From Prorocentrum cordatum (Eukaryota; Sar; Dinophyceae; Prorocentrales; Prorocentraceae), in assembly GCA_963575745.1 (NCBI GenBank), contig CAUYUJ010000736.1, forward strand, positions 5,001 through 69,000: a DNA stretch of 64,000 nt, given 5' to 3'. Position 1 is the first letter of the stretch. Every line of letters begins with the position of its first letter. The notes below the pieces were generated by a model that was not told where the DNA came from, made no database searches, and was given only the letters and a program-made list of their open reading frames with translations. Positions 1 through 9,884 of the stretch are shown piece by piece. The translations under genes were made by a program, and so were the position numbers.

Positions 1-757
1 GGCTCGCGCCTGAGACTTCGTCAAGATTCAAGCCAGGCTGGGGGACCTACAAGTGGCGACTGGTGCAAGTTTCGCATGACCCGGTCGGATTACCAATATG
101 CAGCGCGGGCCCCATGGGCAGGGGGTTCCCGCCTGGGATTTGTTCGCAATTCGCTCACAGATGAGGTTCCCGCCAAAGGCCTCCTAAATATTCAGGCGCG
201 AAGGGCCCAAAAATGACGACTGTTACAAGATTTGGATGACCCGCTCGCATTACCAGCATGAATCGCGGGCTCCATAGGGAGGGGGCTCCCGCCTGAGACT
301 TCCCCGCAAGTCACTCAAACGCGAGGTTCCCGATTGAGGCCTCTTCGAAATCCAGGCGCGAGGGTCCCAAAAGTGATCACAAGTACAGGTTTTGAATGAC
401 CCGCAGCTCGGGTTACCAACATGAAATGTGGGCTCCATAGGGAGCGGATTTCCGCTCCAGTTTTCCTGGCAATTCACCCACAAACGAGGCTCACGCCGGA
501 GGCTTCTTCAAAATTCAAGCGAGAGAGGCCCAAAAGTGACGACAGTTACATGATTTGTATGACCCAGTCCGAATACCAGCATGAATTGCGGGCTCCATAG
601 GGAGGAGGCTCCCGCCTGAGACTTCCTTGCAAGTCACTGACAAACGAGGTTCCCGCTTGAGGCGTTTTCAGAATTCAGGCGCGAAGGGCCCAAAAGTGAC
701 GACAGTTACAAGATTTAAATGACCCGTTCCGATTACCAACATGAAGTGCGGGAGTGG
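1..757. repeat. 161-bp tandem satellite, about 4.6 units
   Basis: The landmark TTACCARCATGAA recurs near 90, 250, 413, 573 and 733, a period of 160-163 bp. Each unit also carries GGGCTCCATAGGGAG, a CCCGCCTGAG-like stretch and GGCCCAAAAGTGACGAC. Units are roughly 80 percent alike by eye. The array is cut by the window start and ends abruptly in the following ATG microsatellite. Confidence 0.9.
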
Positions 758-768
758 TGACGATAATG

Positions 769-883
769 ATGGTGATGAGTGATGCGTGAGTGAGTTTGTG
801 AGTGGATGAGGGACTGAGTGATGATGGAGATGGACATGGTGATGATGATGATGATAATGATGATGATGATGATGATGATGATA

Positions 884-940
<57 letters not shown>

Positions 941-1033
941 ATTGTGATGAGTATGAATGCATCAGTGTGCGAGTGTGTGAGTGGCGAAGAGAGGGGGTGA
1001 TGATGATGACGACGGTGATGATGATGATGATGC

Positions 1034-1074
<41 letters not shown>

Positions 1075-1085
1075 GTGGTGATGTG
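769..1085. repeat. (GAT)n microsatellite, two blocks
   Basis: Nearly pure GAT repeats span about 837-942 and 1012-1080, separated by a short non-repetitive stretch with TGTGAGTG. Open frames here encode only poly-Asp, poly-Met, poly-His or poly-Ile and are not genes. Confidence 0.95.
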
Positions 1086-1349
1086 GGTGGGTTCCTGTTC
1101 CTGGTCCTGCGCGGGGTGTCTGGGAAAAAACAAGAACCCCCTTTATTCGGATGTGGGGAACAAACCCGCCCCCGGATTCTTCGAGCAAGAGTTGTTATTG
1201 CACATGGGTTCCGACTGCCCACGTAGAATTATTATCGAAGTGCATTGCTTCTCTCCCGTCCTCTCCCGCCCCATCTCTTCCTTGCTCCTTTCTCGCTTCC
1301 GCTCCCTCGCCCTCCTTCGGGCGTTGCCCATTGCGCAACTGCCGCCCGA

Positions 1350-1860
1350 TGTCTGGAGCTCCTGGGGGGTCCAGCGGAGCGATGTCCCACGCTAGACCTT
1401 GTCCTCCCGAGATGTTGCCAGACGCGCGGCGATCGCCACGTTGACTGCTCCCCTGGGGATGGGGCGTCCAGCGGAGCGACGTTTCACTCCAGACTTCGCC
1501 CTCCCTGAGTTCTGCCAGGCGCACAACTGTTGCCGCTTTGCTGATCCCCTGGAGGGTCCAACGGAATGACGTCTGACGCGTGCAATTGTCGCCGCGTTGT
1601 TGCTCCCGTGGGGTGCAGGGTACAACTATGCTAGTTCTTGCCCTCCCTGACTTCTGCCAGGCGCTCAACTGTCGCCACGTTTCTGTGCCATGGGGGGTTC
1701 CACAGGAGTAACATCCTACGCTAGACTTGTACTCTCCGGATGCTGCCAGGCGCGCAACTGTTGCCGTTTTGCCCCTCCCCTGGAGGGTCCTGCGGAATGA
1801 CGTCCTACGCTAGACCTCACCCTCCCTGAATGCTGCCAGGCGCGCAACTGTTGCTGCGCC
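1350..1860. repeat. about 100-bp tandem satellite, 5-6 diverged units
   Basis: Recurring blocks are CTGGAGGGTCC, GGAATGACGTCCTACGCTAG and TGCCAGGCGCGCAACTGTTG. One unit is short. Nothing else is recognised between 1086 and 2119. Confidence 0.8.
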
Positions 1861-2119
1861 AAATGAGGCATATACAGGCCCCCGATGGAGCTCTCGCATT
1901 TCGCCCGGGGCAACAGGGCCTTTCACATGTTATTTCGTCGTTGATGGGCCCGCTGCCTTGACCGCATAATCCAGGTGGGCTGGGTACGTTCCAGACGCCG
2001 AAGTAAAGGCCACGTCGTGCATGGGAGGGGCCTTCGTCTTCGGGCCGCTCCTCAGATCTAGGCCAGGGCGCCTATTCGTGGACGAGGCTAGCAGTGGCCA
2101 GAAAAGCTCCGCCCTCGGT

Positions 2120-2240
2120 ATCGCTCGGCCGTGTGCGCTGTTTCTCGGCGGGGAGCATCCTGGATCCTCCTGCGAAAAAAAGCCACGCACGAAACCGAAA
2201 AAAAAAAGAAACAGGGAATGGACGTCCGAGCGATGGCCAG
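2120..2240 (+). repeat. dispersed repeat, second copy at 48429
   Basis: Shares with 48429-48549 the blocks CGCTCGGNCGTGTGC, ACGCACGAAACC followed by an A-run, and GGGAATGGACGTCCGAGCGA. Both copies are in the same orientation. No terminal inverted repeat was seen. Confidence 0.75.
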
Positions 2241-2251
2241 CGCCGTTCCTG

Positions 2252-2435
2252 ATTACAGTCGGGCCCCTGAAGAAGGAACCCTTTTCGTTGGAGAGGGGCT
2301 CCGCGTTCCTTAAGTGTTTCACAGCTTGCCTCAGGCTTTCCTGATGTTTTCGGCAGGAAACCGAAGGTTAACTTATGGAAAAAAGGGGCCTCGTTCCTTA
2401 TTTAGGGTTCCTTAGGTCAGCGCCCCGACTGTATG
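2252..2435. mobile_element. Tc1/mariner-like MITE, about 180 bp
   Basis: The element begins TACAGTCGGG and ends CCCGACTGTA, so the termini are TA plus CAGT-type inverted repeats. The inverted similarity continues inward through a CCTGA...AAGGAACCC block for about 30 bp. CAGT termini flanked by TA are the hallmark of Tc1/mariner elements. There is no transposase frame. A related degenerate copy lies at 59994-60141. Confidence 0.7.
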
Positions 2436-2545
2436 GCTGCATGTCCATCTGGAAGTGTCTCACCGGCTGCGCCGCGGCGCGCGCCGAGGAGGGGCAGGGT
2501 CGGAGGGAGGGGAGCGGAGCGTCCTTTGGGAGCTTGCCGCCCGAG

Positions 2546-3299
2546 GTCTATTGTGAGGGCAAAGCCGCGGGCAGCGACCAGGTTAAAACGCAGATCGGCG
2601 GAGTCTCCGTGCAGGTCCGCCGGCACCTGGACAAAAACACCAAGCAGGATGTGGTCACCGACATCTTCTGCGCCTGGGGCCACCGTGCCGAAAAGGATCG
2701 CATGCAGCCGAGAAGTAGCCCATAGCGGTAGGAGCGGATAGGAAGGCCAGGAGCAGGAAGTGTTCACCGGCGAGGGTGAGTCGGAGGGGCAGGCGTGAGA
2801 AGGAAGAGGTGGAGGGCAGAGCCCGCCATTGAGAGGAAGGACCAGGCAGACCCAGGAATGGTTGTCTTACATTCGGGCTCTGTCATACGTTGGTTTACGA
2901 GTGCATGCATTACTCTTGCATCTTACCCCATCGAGGCCCTGGGCAAGAAGAGGGACACACGAGCCATCCCCACGATATCCGCCAGTTCAGGGCACGACAT
3001 CCTACACATGAACATGTTTCCACCAGCTGTGACATGACGGGCGTCACTGAGGGAACGCCGCAACCGCTCCGGGGCCCCAAGCGCCCAAGCGGGAGGTGAC
3101 GAGGCGCTCCTCGGAGCGGCCAGGATCGACCCACGGCCCTGCAGACTCTGATTTGGGCCTGCCTCGGACCTCGGAGGAGACCCCGCTGGAGGTCGACGAG
3201 ATCGCGGAGGCCTTCGACAAGCTGCTCACGGACGCGCACACGCACGGGAACGCGCAGGCCGCGGCCACCCTCTCCACGAGCCCCCAGCACCTGGCCGGG
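2546..3299 (+). CDS. two-exon gene fragment, protein not recognised
   Basis: Two exon-like islands, 2546-2714 and 3145-3299, show strong G/C bias at third positions and a balanced charged composition. The first follows an AG|G acceptor and ends before GTAGCC. The second follows CTGCAG and ends before GTGCCT. The first exon leaves one base and the second begins with two, so the phases match across a 430-bp GT-AG intron. Exon 1 encodes IGGVSVQVRRHLDKNT near its middle; exon 2 encodes an acidic helix, LEVDEIAEAFDKLLTDAHTH. Flanking exons were not found, so start and stop are unknown. I do not recognise the family. Confidence 0.5.
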
Positions 3300-3372
3300 G
3301 TGCCTCGGCGGCCAAACCGAGGTTGTTTGCTCTCACTCCGCCATCCGTCCCCGCCCGCAAGCACCAGCAGGG

Positions 3373-3478
3373 AAGTTGCCAATGGAGGAGGGGACGGGAG
3401 GTGCCAGGAGAGGAAGCGTTTCCACCGAGCCAATGGAGGAGGGGACGGGAGGTTGCCAATGGAGGAGGGAACGGAGGG
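3373..3478. repeat. short tandem repeat in putative intron
   Basis: CCAATGGAGGAGGGGACGGG occurs three times with 30-60 bp spacing. Confidence 0.8.
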
Positions 3479-4119
3479 GGTCCATCTTCTGAGTCAGTGA
3501 GTACTTTCGCACTTACCCTCTTACCCCAGAAGCCCGTGCCTGCCCACTGACCCGATTACAATTTTAAACGCCATGAGCGCAGCCATGCATAAGGTTTCCT
3601 GTGTGCTGGCCAAATCGGAACGCAGTCGGTCCTCCAGAATGCTGTCCCTTCCAAGTGCATCGCTGGCCACACTTCAGGATCGGTAGGTTGCTTCCGTTGT
3701 TCGGAATGGCGCCCTCGCCCCAGAGCGGGCCACATTTCTGGGTAGGCATGGGGCTTGCGTCTCCCCGCCAAGGCGCCTTCGTGTTGTGCCATCACGCAAC
3801 AGGTCCAGCGGCACCGACTTGAAATGTGCCGGTGCTGCCTGAACCGACATGTCTGGAGCCTGCGGTCTGCTCGAGTCACGGTCTCGCTTCGGCGTCGACC
3901 ACGCTCACCTCCTGTTCTTTCCCCTCCTCGTCCTCTTTCTTCCTTCCTCCTCCTTTCATTCCTCCTCCATTCCTCCTCGTCCTCTTTCTCCATTCCTCCT
4001 CGTCCTCCTTCTCCTCCTCCATTCCTCCTCCTTTCAAGACCCTTTCAATATAGGCTCTGCAGCGCCGCCGCCGCGGTGCCGAAGCCTCAGGGCGCCAGCT
4101 GGTGGGCGCCGTACTCGAT
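3479..4119. other. no gene seen; pyrimidine-rich
   Basis: 3540-3850 holds two weakly similar blocks with GGCCACAYTT. 3905-4030 is a CCTCCT/TTCCTCC-rich tract. The long open frames across it are low complexity (Ser/Pro/Leu/Phe). Confidence 0.6.
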
Positions 4120-4157
4120 CTTCTTCTTCTTCTTCTTCTTCTTCTTCTTCTTCTTCT
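4120..4157. repeat. (TTC)n tract, possible 3' tail of the LINE
   Basis: About 12 TTC units. On the minus strand this is (GAA)n lying downstream of all LINE frames. Many LINEs end in a short microsatellite, so it may mark the retroelement's 3' end. This is inference. Confidence 0.5.
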
Positions 4158-4204
4158 GCTTGGCGAAGAGCGCTCCTCCCTTCGGCTCGCGAGCTGAGGG
4201 GCGC

Positions 4205-5353
4205 TCAACCTTCTCTGATCTTCTTACCCTGCCTTTGTGGACCTATTCCGACCAGGCTGGTCGGTGGCCCTGCCTCGCCTGTAACGCGAGGCGGCGGCCC
4301 CTCAGTGGGGGCCTGCCATGGGGCAGGGTGCTCCATCTCGTCTGCTGTCGCTGTCGGACGACCCGCCCTTCGGCCGCTCTTGGGCTGCGGGCCGCCCGAC
4401 CTCATCTTCTGTGCTTTTCCTTGTACTGGTCGCCACTTCGTATCCGCTGTGGTGTCTTCTTGGCAGCTTGCCCTTCGGCCTCCTGGCTGTGGGTTGCCCT
4501 TCATCGCGGTGTGCTCGTTGTCGCTGCCGTTCGTGTCATTCTGGCAGCCCGCCCTTCTGCCTGCTGGCTGCGGGCTGCCGATCGTCACGGGGTGCACGTT
4601 GTCGCTGTTGCAGGTCTCTGTAGGTGGTCGCAGAGCCAGGCGATGCGCCATGTCGTTCTTGTCGTGTTGGCAGCCCGCCCTTCGGCCTCCTGGCTGCGGA
4701 CTGCCGCTCGTCAAGGTGTGTTCGGAGTCGCTGTTTTGCGTCTCCGCGAGTGGACTCCGAGCCGAGCGATGCTCCATGTCATACTTGTCCTGCTGGCAGC
4801 CCGCCCTTCGGCCAACTGGCTGTGGACTGCCGTGCAGATGATTGTGTTCGTTGTCGCTGTCGTTCGCCTTCATGGGTGCCGTTTGACATGGCCTGTGGTC
4901 GCTTAGCACTCGGACGTTGAACTCTTGATCATTTGCTCTTTCAGTCCGTGCTGGATGCCGATCGGTCGCTGGACCCCCATGCTCACGTGGCGACATATTG
5001 CCTAGTAGCCGCGATGGCACATGAGGACTTTGCGCTCTAACGCCTACCAGCATACATGGCGACGTAGTGCCCAGTAGCCCTGCTGGCACACTCGGGCTTC
5101 GCGCTCTAACACATGATTTCATACCATGCTCCGTGGTGTCTGCGATTGTTTCCGTCCTAAGGCCCACTCCACTGGGTAGCGTGTCGTGGTCGTGCTCGGG
5201 GTAGTTACGGCTGTAGTTGGTGGCGGTGTGGTTGCTGGCGGGGTATTCGCTGTTGTCGCCACAGGAGGTGTCCCAACGCTGGTCGTACTTGAAGTACTTG
5301 CCGCAGCTGGTGTTCATGGCGTTGGCTGGTGCAGCGCGGGATAGAAGCCCCAT
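4205..5353 (-). CDS. repetitive ORF downstream of the RT, function unknown
   Basis: An open frame of 382 codons separated from the RT stop by about 70 bp. Its C-terminal half is a tandem peptide repeat: GSPQPxGRRAGCQ recurs five times with spacing mostly near 42 residues (about 126 bp, 4300-4860). A second repeat (SPxVPxxLLGxxSP) occurs twice at 4985-5110. No known domain is visible. It could be the LINE's 3' untranslated region carrying minisatellites rather than a gene; frame retention may follow from repeat lengths divisible by three. Confidence 0.35.
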   Translation of the reverse strand: MGLLSRAAPANAMNTSCGKYFKYDQRWDTSCGDNSEYPASNHTATNYSRNYPEHDHDTLPSGVGLRTETIADTTEHGMKSCVRARSPSVPAGLLGTTSPCMLVGVRAQSPHVPSRLLGNMSPREHGGPATDRHPARTERANDQEFNVRVLSDHRPCQTAPMKANDSDNEHNHLHGSPQPVGRRAGCQQDKYDMEHRSARSPLAETQNSDSEHTLTSGSPQPGGRRAGCQHDKNDMAHRLALRPPTETCNSDNVHPVTIGSPQPAGRRAGCQNDTNGSDNEHTAMKGNPQPGGRRASCQEDTTADTKWRPVQGKAQKMRSGGPQPKSGRRAGRPTATADEMEHPAPWQAPTEGPPPRVTGEAGPPTSLVGIGPQRQGKKIREG

Positions 5354-5420
5354 CTCGCTATGATCATCTCGTCGAGCTGGGCGGCTGCGGTGACGTCGAA
5401 GTCGTCAGCGGGGGTCTCTT

Positions 5421-8177
5421 TCAGCTTGGTTTCGTGTGTGGGATCTGCTGAGTTAAAAACATATTGATGGTACCAAGCTCGTAGGGGTTGGCCGTGCTAC
5501 TCGTCGTTGCCGTGTGTTTGATGATGTGGTGGCTGTCGGGAAGCTTCCAGAAGATTGAGCCCTCGGCATGGATGGCGAGGAAGGGTATCTTCGCTTCAGC
5601 GACAGCGTGCACGGTAGTGACGACTTCTCTTGTGACGGAGTTGGTTGAGTAGAGCTCGTTGGCGATATGTTCTGTGGTGTCGGGTGGTCCCCATGGGATT
5701 TCCACAGAGCGGCGGCTGCTGGCATGATTGGCGATGACCTCGGCGTCGCCTAGGCGGCACCAGGTTCTTCTTGTAATATCGGCGTATATGGCGGCGATCT
5801 CTCCCTTCATGATCCTGTCGCGGATGAACTGTAAGCGATGATCCTGTCGTGTCTGTGTTTGGTAATTGTTGTCGGGGTCGATCATGCTGGAATCCAAGTC
5901 ACTCGCTCTGGTGGCGGCGCTGGTGGCCATGATCTGTTGGAGGTCGCCTGGCTGCCGAGGGCGGTCCATGATGAATGCCATGTCCTGTCGTTCGGCTGGC
6001 GCAGGTGGCTCTGGCACTGTAGGCTGATGCGTCGTGGATTGGATGGCGGCGTAGACCTTCAGAAGGGCAGGCGATGTCGCCAAGAGTGGGAGCGACGTGA
6101 TGTCGATCTTGTAGGCTGGTATCTCGTTGAAGGTCGCATGTCGGCCAGTCTGCTTGTTGCCTGCCGTGGTTGTGGCTATGGCTTCGAAGTTGTCTGCTAT
6201 GTGCTGCTCGGTCAGCGGTTCCCTCATCGCGGCGCGCCCTGCATGCCAGGACTTGCGGCATCGGTGGGCGACCGCCAGGTGCTTCAGGAGTCTCGGTAGG
6301 GTATGGAATTCCGCCCGGCAGCATCCGCGCGCCGCACCCGTTGCCCAGCGCCGATGGTTCTCGCAGTCGGGGTGGTTTTTGCCCATGTGCACTGCCATGC
6401 CCTGCTCGGTGGCTGCGCGGCCGCAGATGTAGCAGGCGTGCTTGGCATTGGCGTCGTCGTCGGACTGGTCGATCTCGATGGTGCTCGATGGGATCTTAGG
6501 CCTCTGGATGGCCTTCTGGAACTTCGCAAGCTGAGCCTGGTCTCTCGTGTAGCGCAGGTAGGCCTTAATAGCGGACTTGGCAGCATTGGTGAAGAGCTTG
6601 GGCTTCTGGCGGGCCCAGTTGGTGATGTCGCTGTCTTGCTGGTTCTTGCTCGGCCATCTGTCTTTTGGAAGGTGCTTTCTGAGAAAGGTAAAATCCTGTT
6701 TGAGAAGACGGCTCCAGGTGTCTCTGCGCTGCCGCCGGCTATCAAGTAGCTGGAGTAGGACTGCGGGCGCATGGTTCAGGAGGCGCGGTAGGTAGCGTAG
6801 TCGGGCTGCCGTCTGGTGCGCGTCGAAGTCGGGGATGTCCATCTTCGCGAGTGCCCCGATGTTGGCGACGTGTTTGTCGGGCGTGTTCGTCTTGGGCAAG
6901 GCGGCCGCAACTCGGTAGGGGCCCATATACTTGGCCACTATGTTGTTGCGGTCTTTCTTTTTCAGGCAGTTCCAGATGTGGCGGTTGTAGGTCAGCGACG
7001 ACGTCGAGAGGGTGTGCACACACTTCGGCTTGGCCTTCGTCGTCAGCTTATTGCGGCGGAGGATCTGCTTCTCGAGTGGTCTTGCTGCGCCGAGAGTTCT
7101 GTCGACTCTGAGGCATATCTCAGGGCCCATGACCCTTCCCGCCGCGACGATGGCCCCGAGGGTTTTCTGCTGGGTCACAAGTTGGCCTTTGATGGAGAGG
7201 TTCTCGAGCTCGGTGAAAGTGACCTTGTCCCTGGCGATCCCCTGACGCTCCTTCCTGGCCCCGCTGCCGCAGTGCATGAGGATGGCTTTTGTCTTGTCTG
7301 GGTGGGGCTTGAGTCCGTGCTGGTTTGCTGCTGTGCAAAGTCTGGTGGCTGAGAGTCGCGTCGTCTGGATCAGGTCGCAGGCGTCGGCGGTCGAATGGTA
7401 GTCTGTGAGGTCGTCGGCGAATGACATGTTCCTGAGCACGCTACCGTCGTGAGGTGTTGCCGAGAAGAGCGGGGGCGCGCACGCCTCGGTGTCGTGGCCT
7501 CCTGGAGGTTGGTTGCTGTCTGCGGCCTCTGCAGCTGCGCGGTCGACTGTCCGCAGCACGATGGCAAAGTGCGCGTTGAAGGCAACGTCGGAGCACGGCG
7601 CGCCAGGTCGCGCGCTGGTCCTTGGAAGCTGGTAATGCTTGGGGCTCTTGGCCGCCATCCAATTGGAGGTGTGGCGGTCTGCGATCACGCGGCAGAGGTG
7701 CTCGTCATCGACGTTATGCTTGTTGCATGCTGGTTGCTGTAGTCTGTCGATGAGAGAGGGCTTGAGGAATGCCGGGGCGTCTATCCGCTCGATGAGGTCG
7801 TTGAGTTCGTCGGCGGAGGTAGGGCAGAATTCCTTGATTACGGAGTGGAATGCTTCCCTGAGGTCGAGGAATGCGATGCTGCCCGATCTAGCCCTTCTCT
7901 GACAGTCGGCGATGAATGCGAGGGAGGTGTGGGTGATGAAGTCACATGCCATCTTGGGTCGCGCTCCACACTGCGCCACTTCCAGCAAGTTGGGCAGCAG
8001 GCCTTTCACTCGCGAGCGTAGAAAACTGATGTGCATCTTCCCGACGGCGCTGTTGAGCAGGATGCCCTGGTAGGGCCCATGCTGTTCTATGGCCCCTTGG
8101 CCCTTGTGTAGAAGTGCGCGGAGTGCCCCCCCTTGGCGGCCATGGGCTCGGTGCTCTCGGTCTGCGTCTGGACCCAT
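5421..8177 (-). CDS. LINE reverse transcriptase with C-terminal zinc fingers
   Basis: A 918-codon open frame. An RT fingers block (GILLNSAVGK, residues ~38-47) comes first. Motif A is FLDLREAF (Asp near 105), motif B is ARPGAPCSDVAFN (~189-201), and motif C is the intact FADD (253-256), followed by the LKPHPDKTKA motif. RT copies the element's RNA at a nicked target site. Residues 582-602 form a C-x2-C-x11-H-x4-H finger (CYICG...HMGKNH), with a second, irregular Cys/His cluster at 619-638. The N-terminus is artificial: the upstream frame continues at 8087-8860 after a frameshift. The last ~280 residues match nothing I recognise. The catalytic aspartates are intact even though the whole element is frameshifted. 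Confidence 0.88.
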   Translation of the reverse strand: MGPDADREHRAHGRQGGALRALLHKGQGAIEQHGPYQGILLNSAVGKMHISFLRSRVKGLLPNLLEVAQCGARPKMACDFITHTSLAFIADCQRRARSGSIAFLDLREAFHSVIKEFCPTSADELNDLIERIDAPAFLKPSLIDRLQQPACNKHNVDDEHLCRVIADRHTSNWMAAKSPKHYQLPRTSARPGAPCSDVAFNAHFAIVLRTVDRAAAEAADSNQPPGGHDTEACAPPLFSATPHDGSVLRNMSFADDLTDYHSTADACDLIQTTRLSATRLCTAANQHGLKPHPDKTKAILMHCGSGARKERQGIARDKVTFTELENLSIKGQLVTQQKTLGAIVAAGRVMGPEICLRVDRTLGAARPLEKQILRRNKLTTKAKPKCVHTLSTSSLTYNRHIWNCLKKKDRNNIVAKYMGPYRVAAALPKTNTPDKHVANIGALAKMDIPDFDAHQTAARLRYLPRLLNHAPAVLLQLLDSRRQRRDTWSRLLKQDFTFLRKHLPKDRWPSKNQQDSDITNWARQKPKLFTNAAKSAIKAYLRYTRDQAQLAKFQKAIQRPKIPSSTIEIDQSDDDANAKHACYICGRAATEQGMAVHMGKNHPDCENHRRWATGAARGCCRAEFHTLPRLLKHLAVAHRCRKSWHAGRAAMREPLTEQHIADNFEAIATTTAGNKQTGRHATFNEIPAYKIDITSLPLLATSPALLKVYAAIQSTTHQPTVPEPPAPAERQDMAFIMDRPRQPGDLQQIMATSAATRASDLDSSMIDPDNNYQTQTRQDHRLQFIRDRIMKGEIAAIYADITRRTWCRLGDAEVIANHASSRRSVEIPWGPPDTTEHIANELYSTNSVTREVVTTVHAVAEAKIPFLAIHAEGSIFWKLPDSHHIIKHTATTSSTANPYELGTINMFLTQQIPHTKPS

Positions 8178-9287
8178 ATGAGACGTAAGAGACGAGCCAT
8201 CCCTTCGTGGTCTGCTCTGGCCATGTCGTCTGTAAGCTGGTCTGGTCCTCTTCGTCGTCTTCTCTTGGCGGCTGCCGGCTGGCTAGTGAGCTGGTGTCGC
8301 GGGATGATGTCATGAATATTCGGGTTCGGCCGCGCTGCGCAGGCGCGCTCGTTGTAGTCCTTGGCTACCCCATCGGCGCCAGTCAGAATGCCCATCTCGA
8401 TCTTGCCGTAGTGCGAAAGGGCGTGATCGGCGATCCCGGCCTTGGTTGTGAGGGGCTTCCCGTCTACGGCACTGGGGATGACGGGCGCGGGCGGCTTTCT
8501 CGGCTTGCGCCCCTCAAAGACCAACAGATGCGTAGCACGTAGGGCCTCTTGTCGCGGTGCGTGATCGTCGGTGGCGGTGCTCATTTCTCTGGCGGTCTTC
8601 GCATCGCGGCCCTCTTCGGTCCACTTCCTGAGTAGCGGCTTGGTTGGTTTGAGGCGTTGCGCGATGGTACCGTAGTAGTGCTTGGCGTTGTCGATGTAGT
8701 TGTTATGCTTTGCCTGGTGTCTCGGCGTTTCGCCGAAGATGATGGATGCGGCGACGAGATGGGCGTAGTCGTTGATGTTGGCCAAGAGCCCCGCGTCCGA
8801 TGGGTTGGGGAGCACGGCGTCTTGCGCGAGTAGCTTTGTTGTGTATCGGAGCCGCTTCACATCGTAGTCGTCGGCCCCCGTTCTTCTTGACGACGCGGGT
8901 CGCCTTGAGGAGTGATCGGCGGACTCGCAGCAGAGCGAGAGACCGATTCGCGTTGCGGGGCTTGCGTGGTGCGCGGCCGCGGGAGCGGAAGAACTGGTAA
9001 GCAGACTTGGTTATATTCTCGGTGACGGTGGCGAGGTGGTCGTTGACGGTGGCGCCCCATGCAGGGTGCTGGATGTCGCGGAGCTTATCACTGAAGCGAT
9101 TGTGGCAGGCGTCGTCGGCCAGCTTGTGTTCATCGGGCTCGGGGGCGCCCTTGGTGGCCGATGATGCGATCTCCCATGCGAGCTCCAGCTTGACGGGGTA
9201 ACGGTCATCCTCGGAGTCAGGGTCGCAGCCATTGTCGACACCATACAGGACCGAGAGCAAGCCTCGACCGAGTCCAGGTATCCCCAT
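8087..9287 (-). pseudogene. LINE linker between endonuclease and RT, frameshifted
   Basis: Two overlapping frames (9287-8703 and 8860-8087) carry the segment from the end of the endonuclease to the RT. The first begins with a DRYPVKLEL stretch resembling the terminal D-H-x-P-V box of AP-like endonucleases, with His replaced by Arg. The remainder is basic and helical (NITKSAYQFFRSR, NRSLALLRVRRSLLKATR). The second frame runs to ARAKGP at 8087 and overlaps the RT frame, which repeats the same DNA shifted. The frame change near 8870 falls beside a short C-run. Confidence 0.65.
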
Positions 9288-9884
9288 GGAACGATGACGT
9301 TGTCGATGCGGTGGGGGTTCTTGCCTGGGTGCCTTGTGAAGCGCTCGGGACCGTTGCTGACAAATGCGTTGGTGACCGCGAGGTGGTTGGAAAGGAGCAA
9401 CTCATGGAGCCGTCGACCGTTTGGATTTTCCATCTGCTCCATGCCCTGGTCGCCAATCGCCGCGCTGGCGATGTCGCCCGTTCTGGCACTGGCGTGTGTC
9501 AGGATGCTGTTGATGTGGCATGTTGATGTCGCCTCGGCAGGCGTATTCCAGGATATGGTCTTCTCGGCCTCGAGGGCGTTGGAGTGGGGCGCTCGCTCGG
9601 ATGATAGGGAGCCCATGGTCCTTCTCAATGGCAATGAACTGGTCGGGCTTGAAGAAGAGTTCCTTCTTGTGGCACCTCACGCATGGCTTACTAAGGAGGA
9701 CGTGGAGCTCACATCCGTAGTTGTATCCCTTGTGGCCGCTGGAGATGACGCGGTAGCTATTGGCTTTGGCACAGGAGGCATCGTCTTCTTGATCTGAGTC
9801 GCGCACTCCCCATGGCGCCCTGGCCTCCTGGATGCCGATGAGATGTAGGTATGTGTCGTAACGGCTGGCCACAGTAGTTTTCAA
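9011..9884 (-). pseudogene. LINE AP-like endonuclease, middle and C-terminal parts
   Basis: The frame from 9884 carries LIGIQEAR, the catalytic-Glu strand of exonuclease/endonuclease/phosphatase-fold nucleases, then YNYGCELHVLLSK and FIAIEKDHGLPI. The adjoining frame from 9634 carries NGRRLHELLLSNHLAVTN and HRIDNVIVPWGYLD, matching the family's N-G...L...L.N...N and I-D-x-I segments. The endonuclease nicks target DNA to prime reverse transcription. Frame breaks near 9880, 9600 and 9250 disable it. Confidence 0.78.

Noticed and set aside
733-1395. Long His/Ile/Asp/Met-rich open frames on both strands
   Set aside because: They are translations of the GAT microsatellite in different phases.
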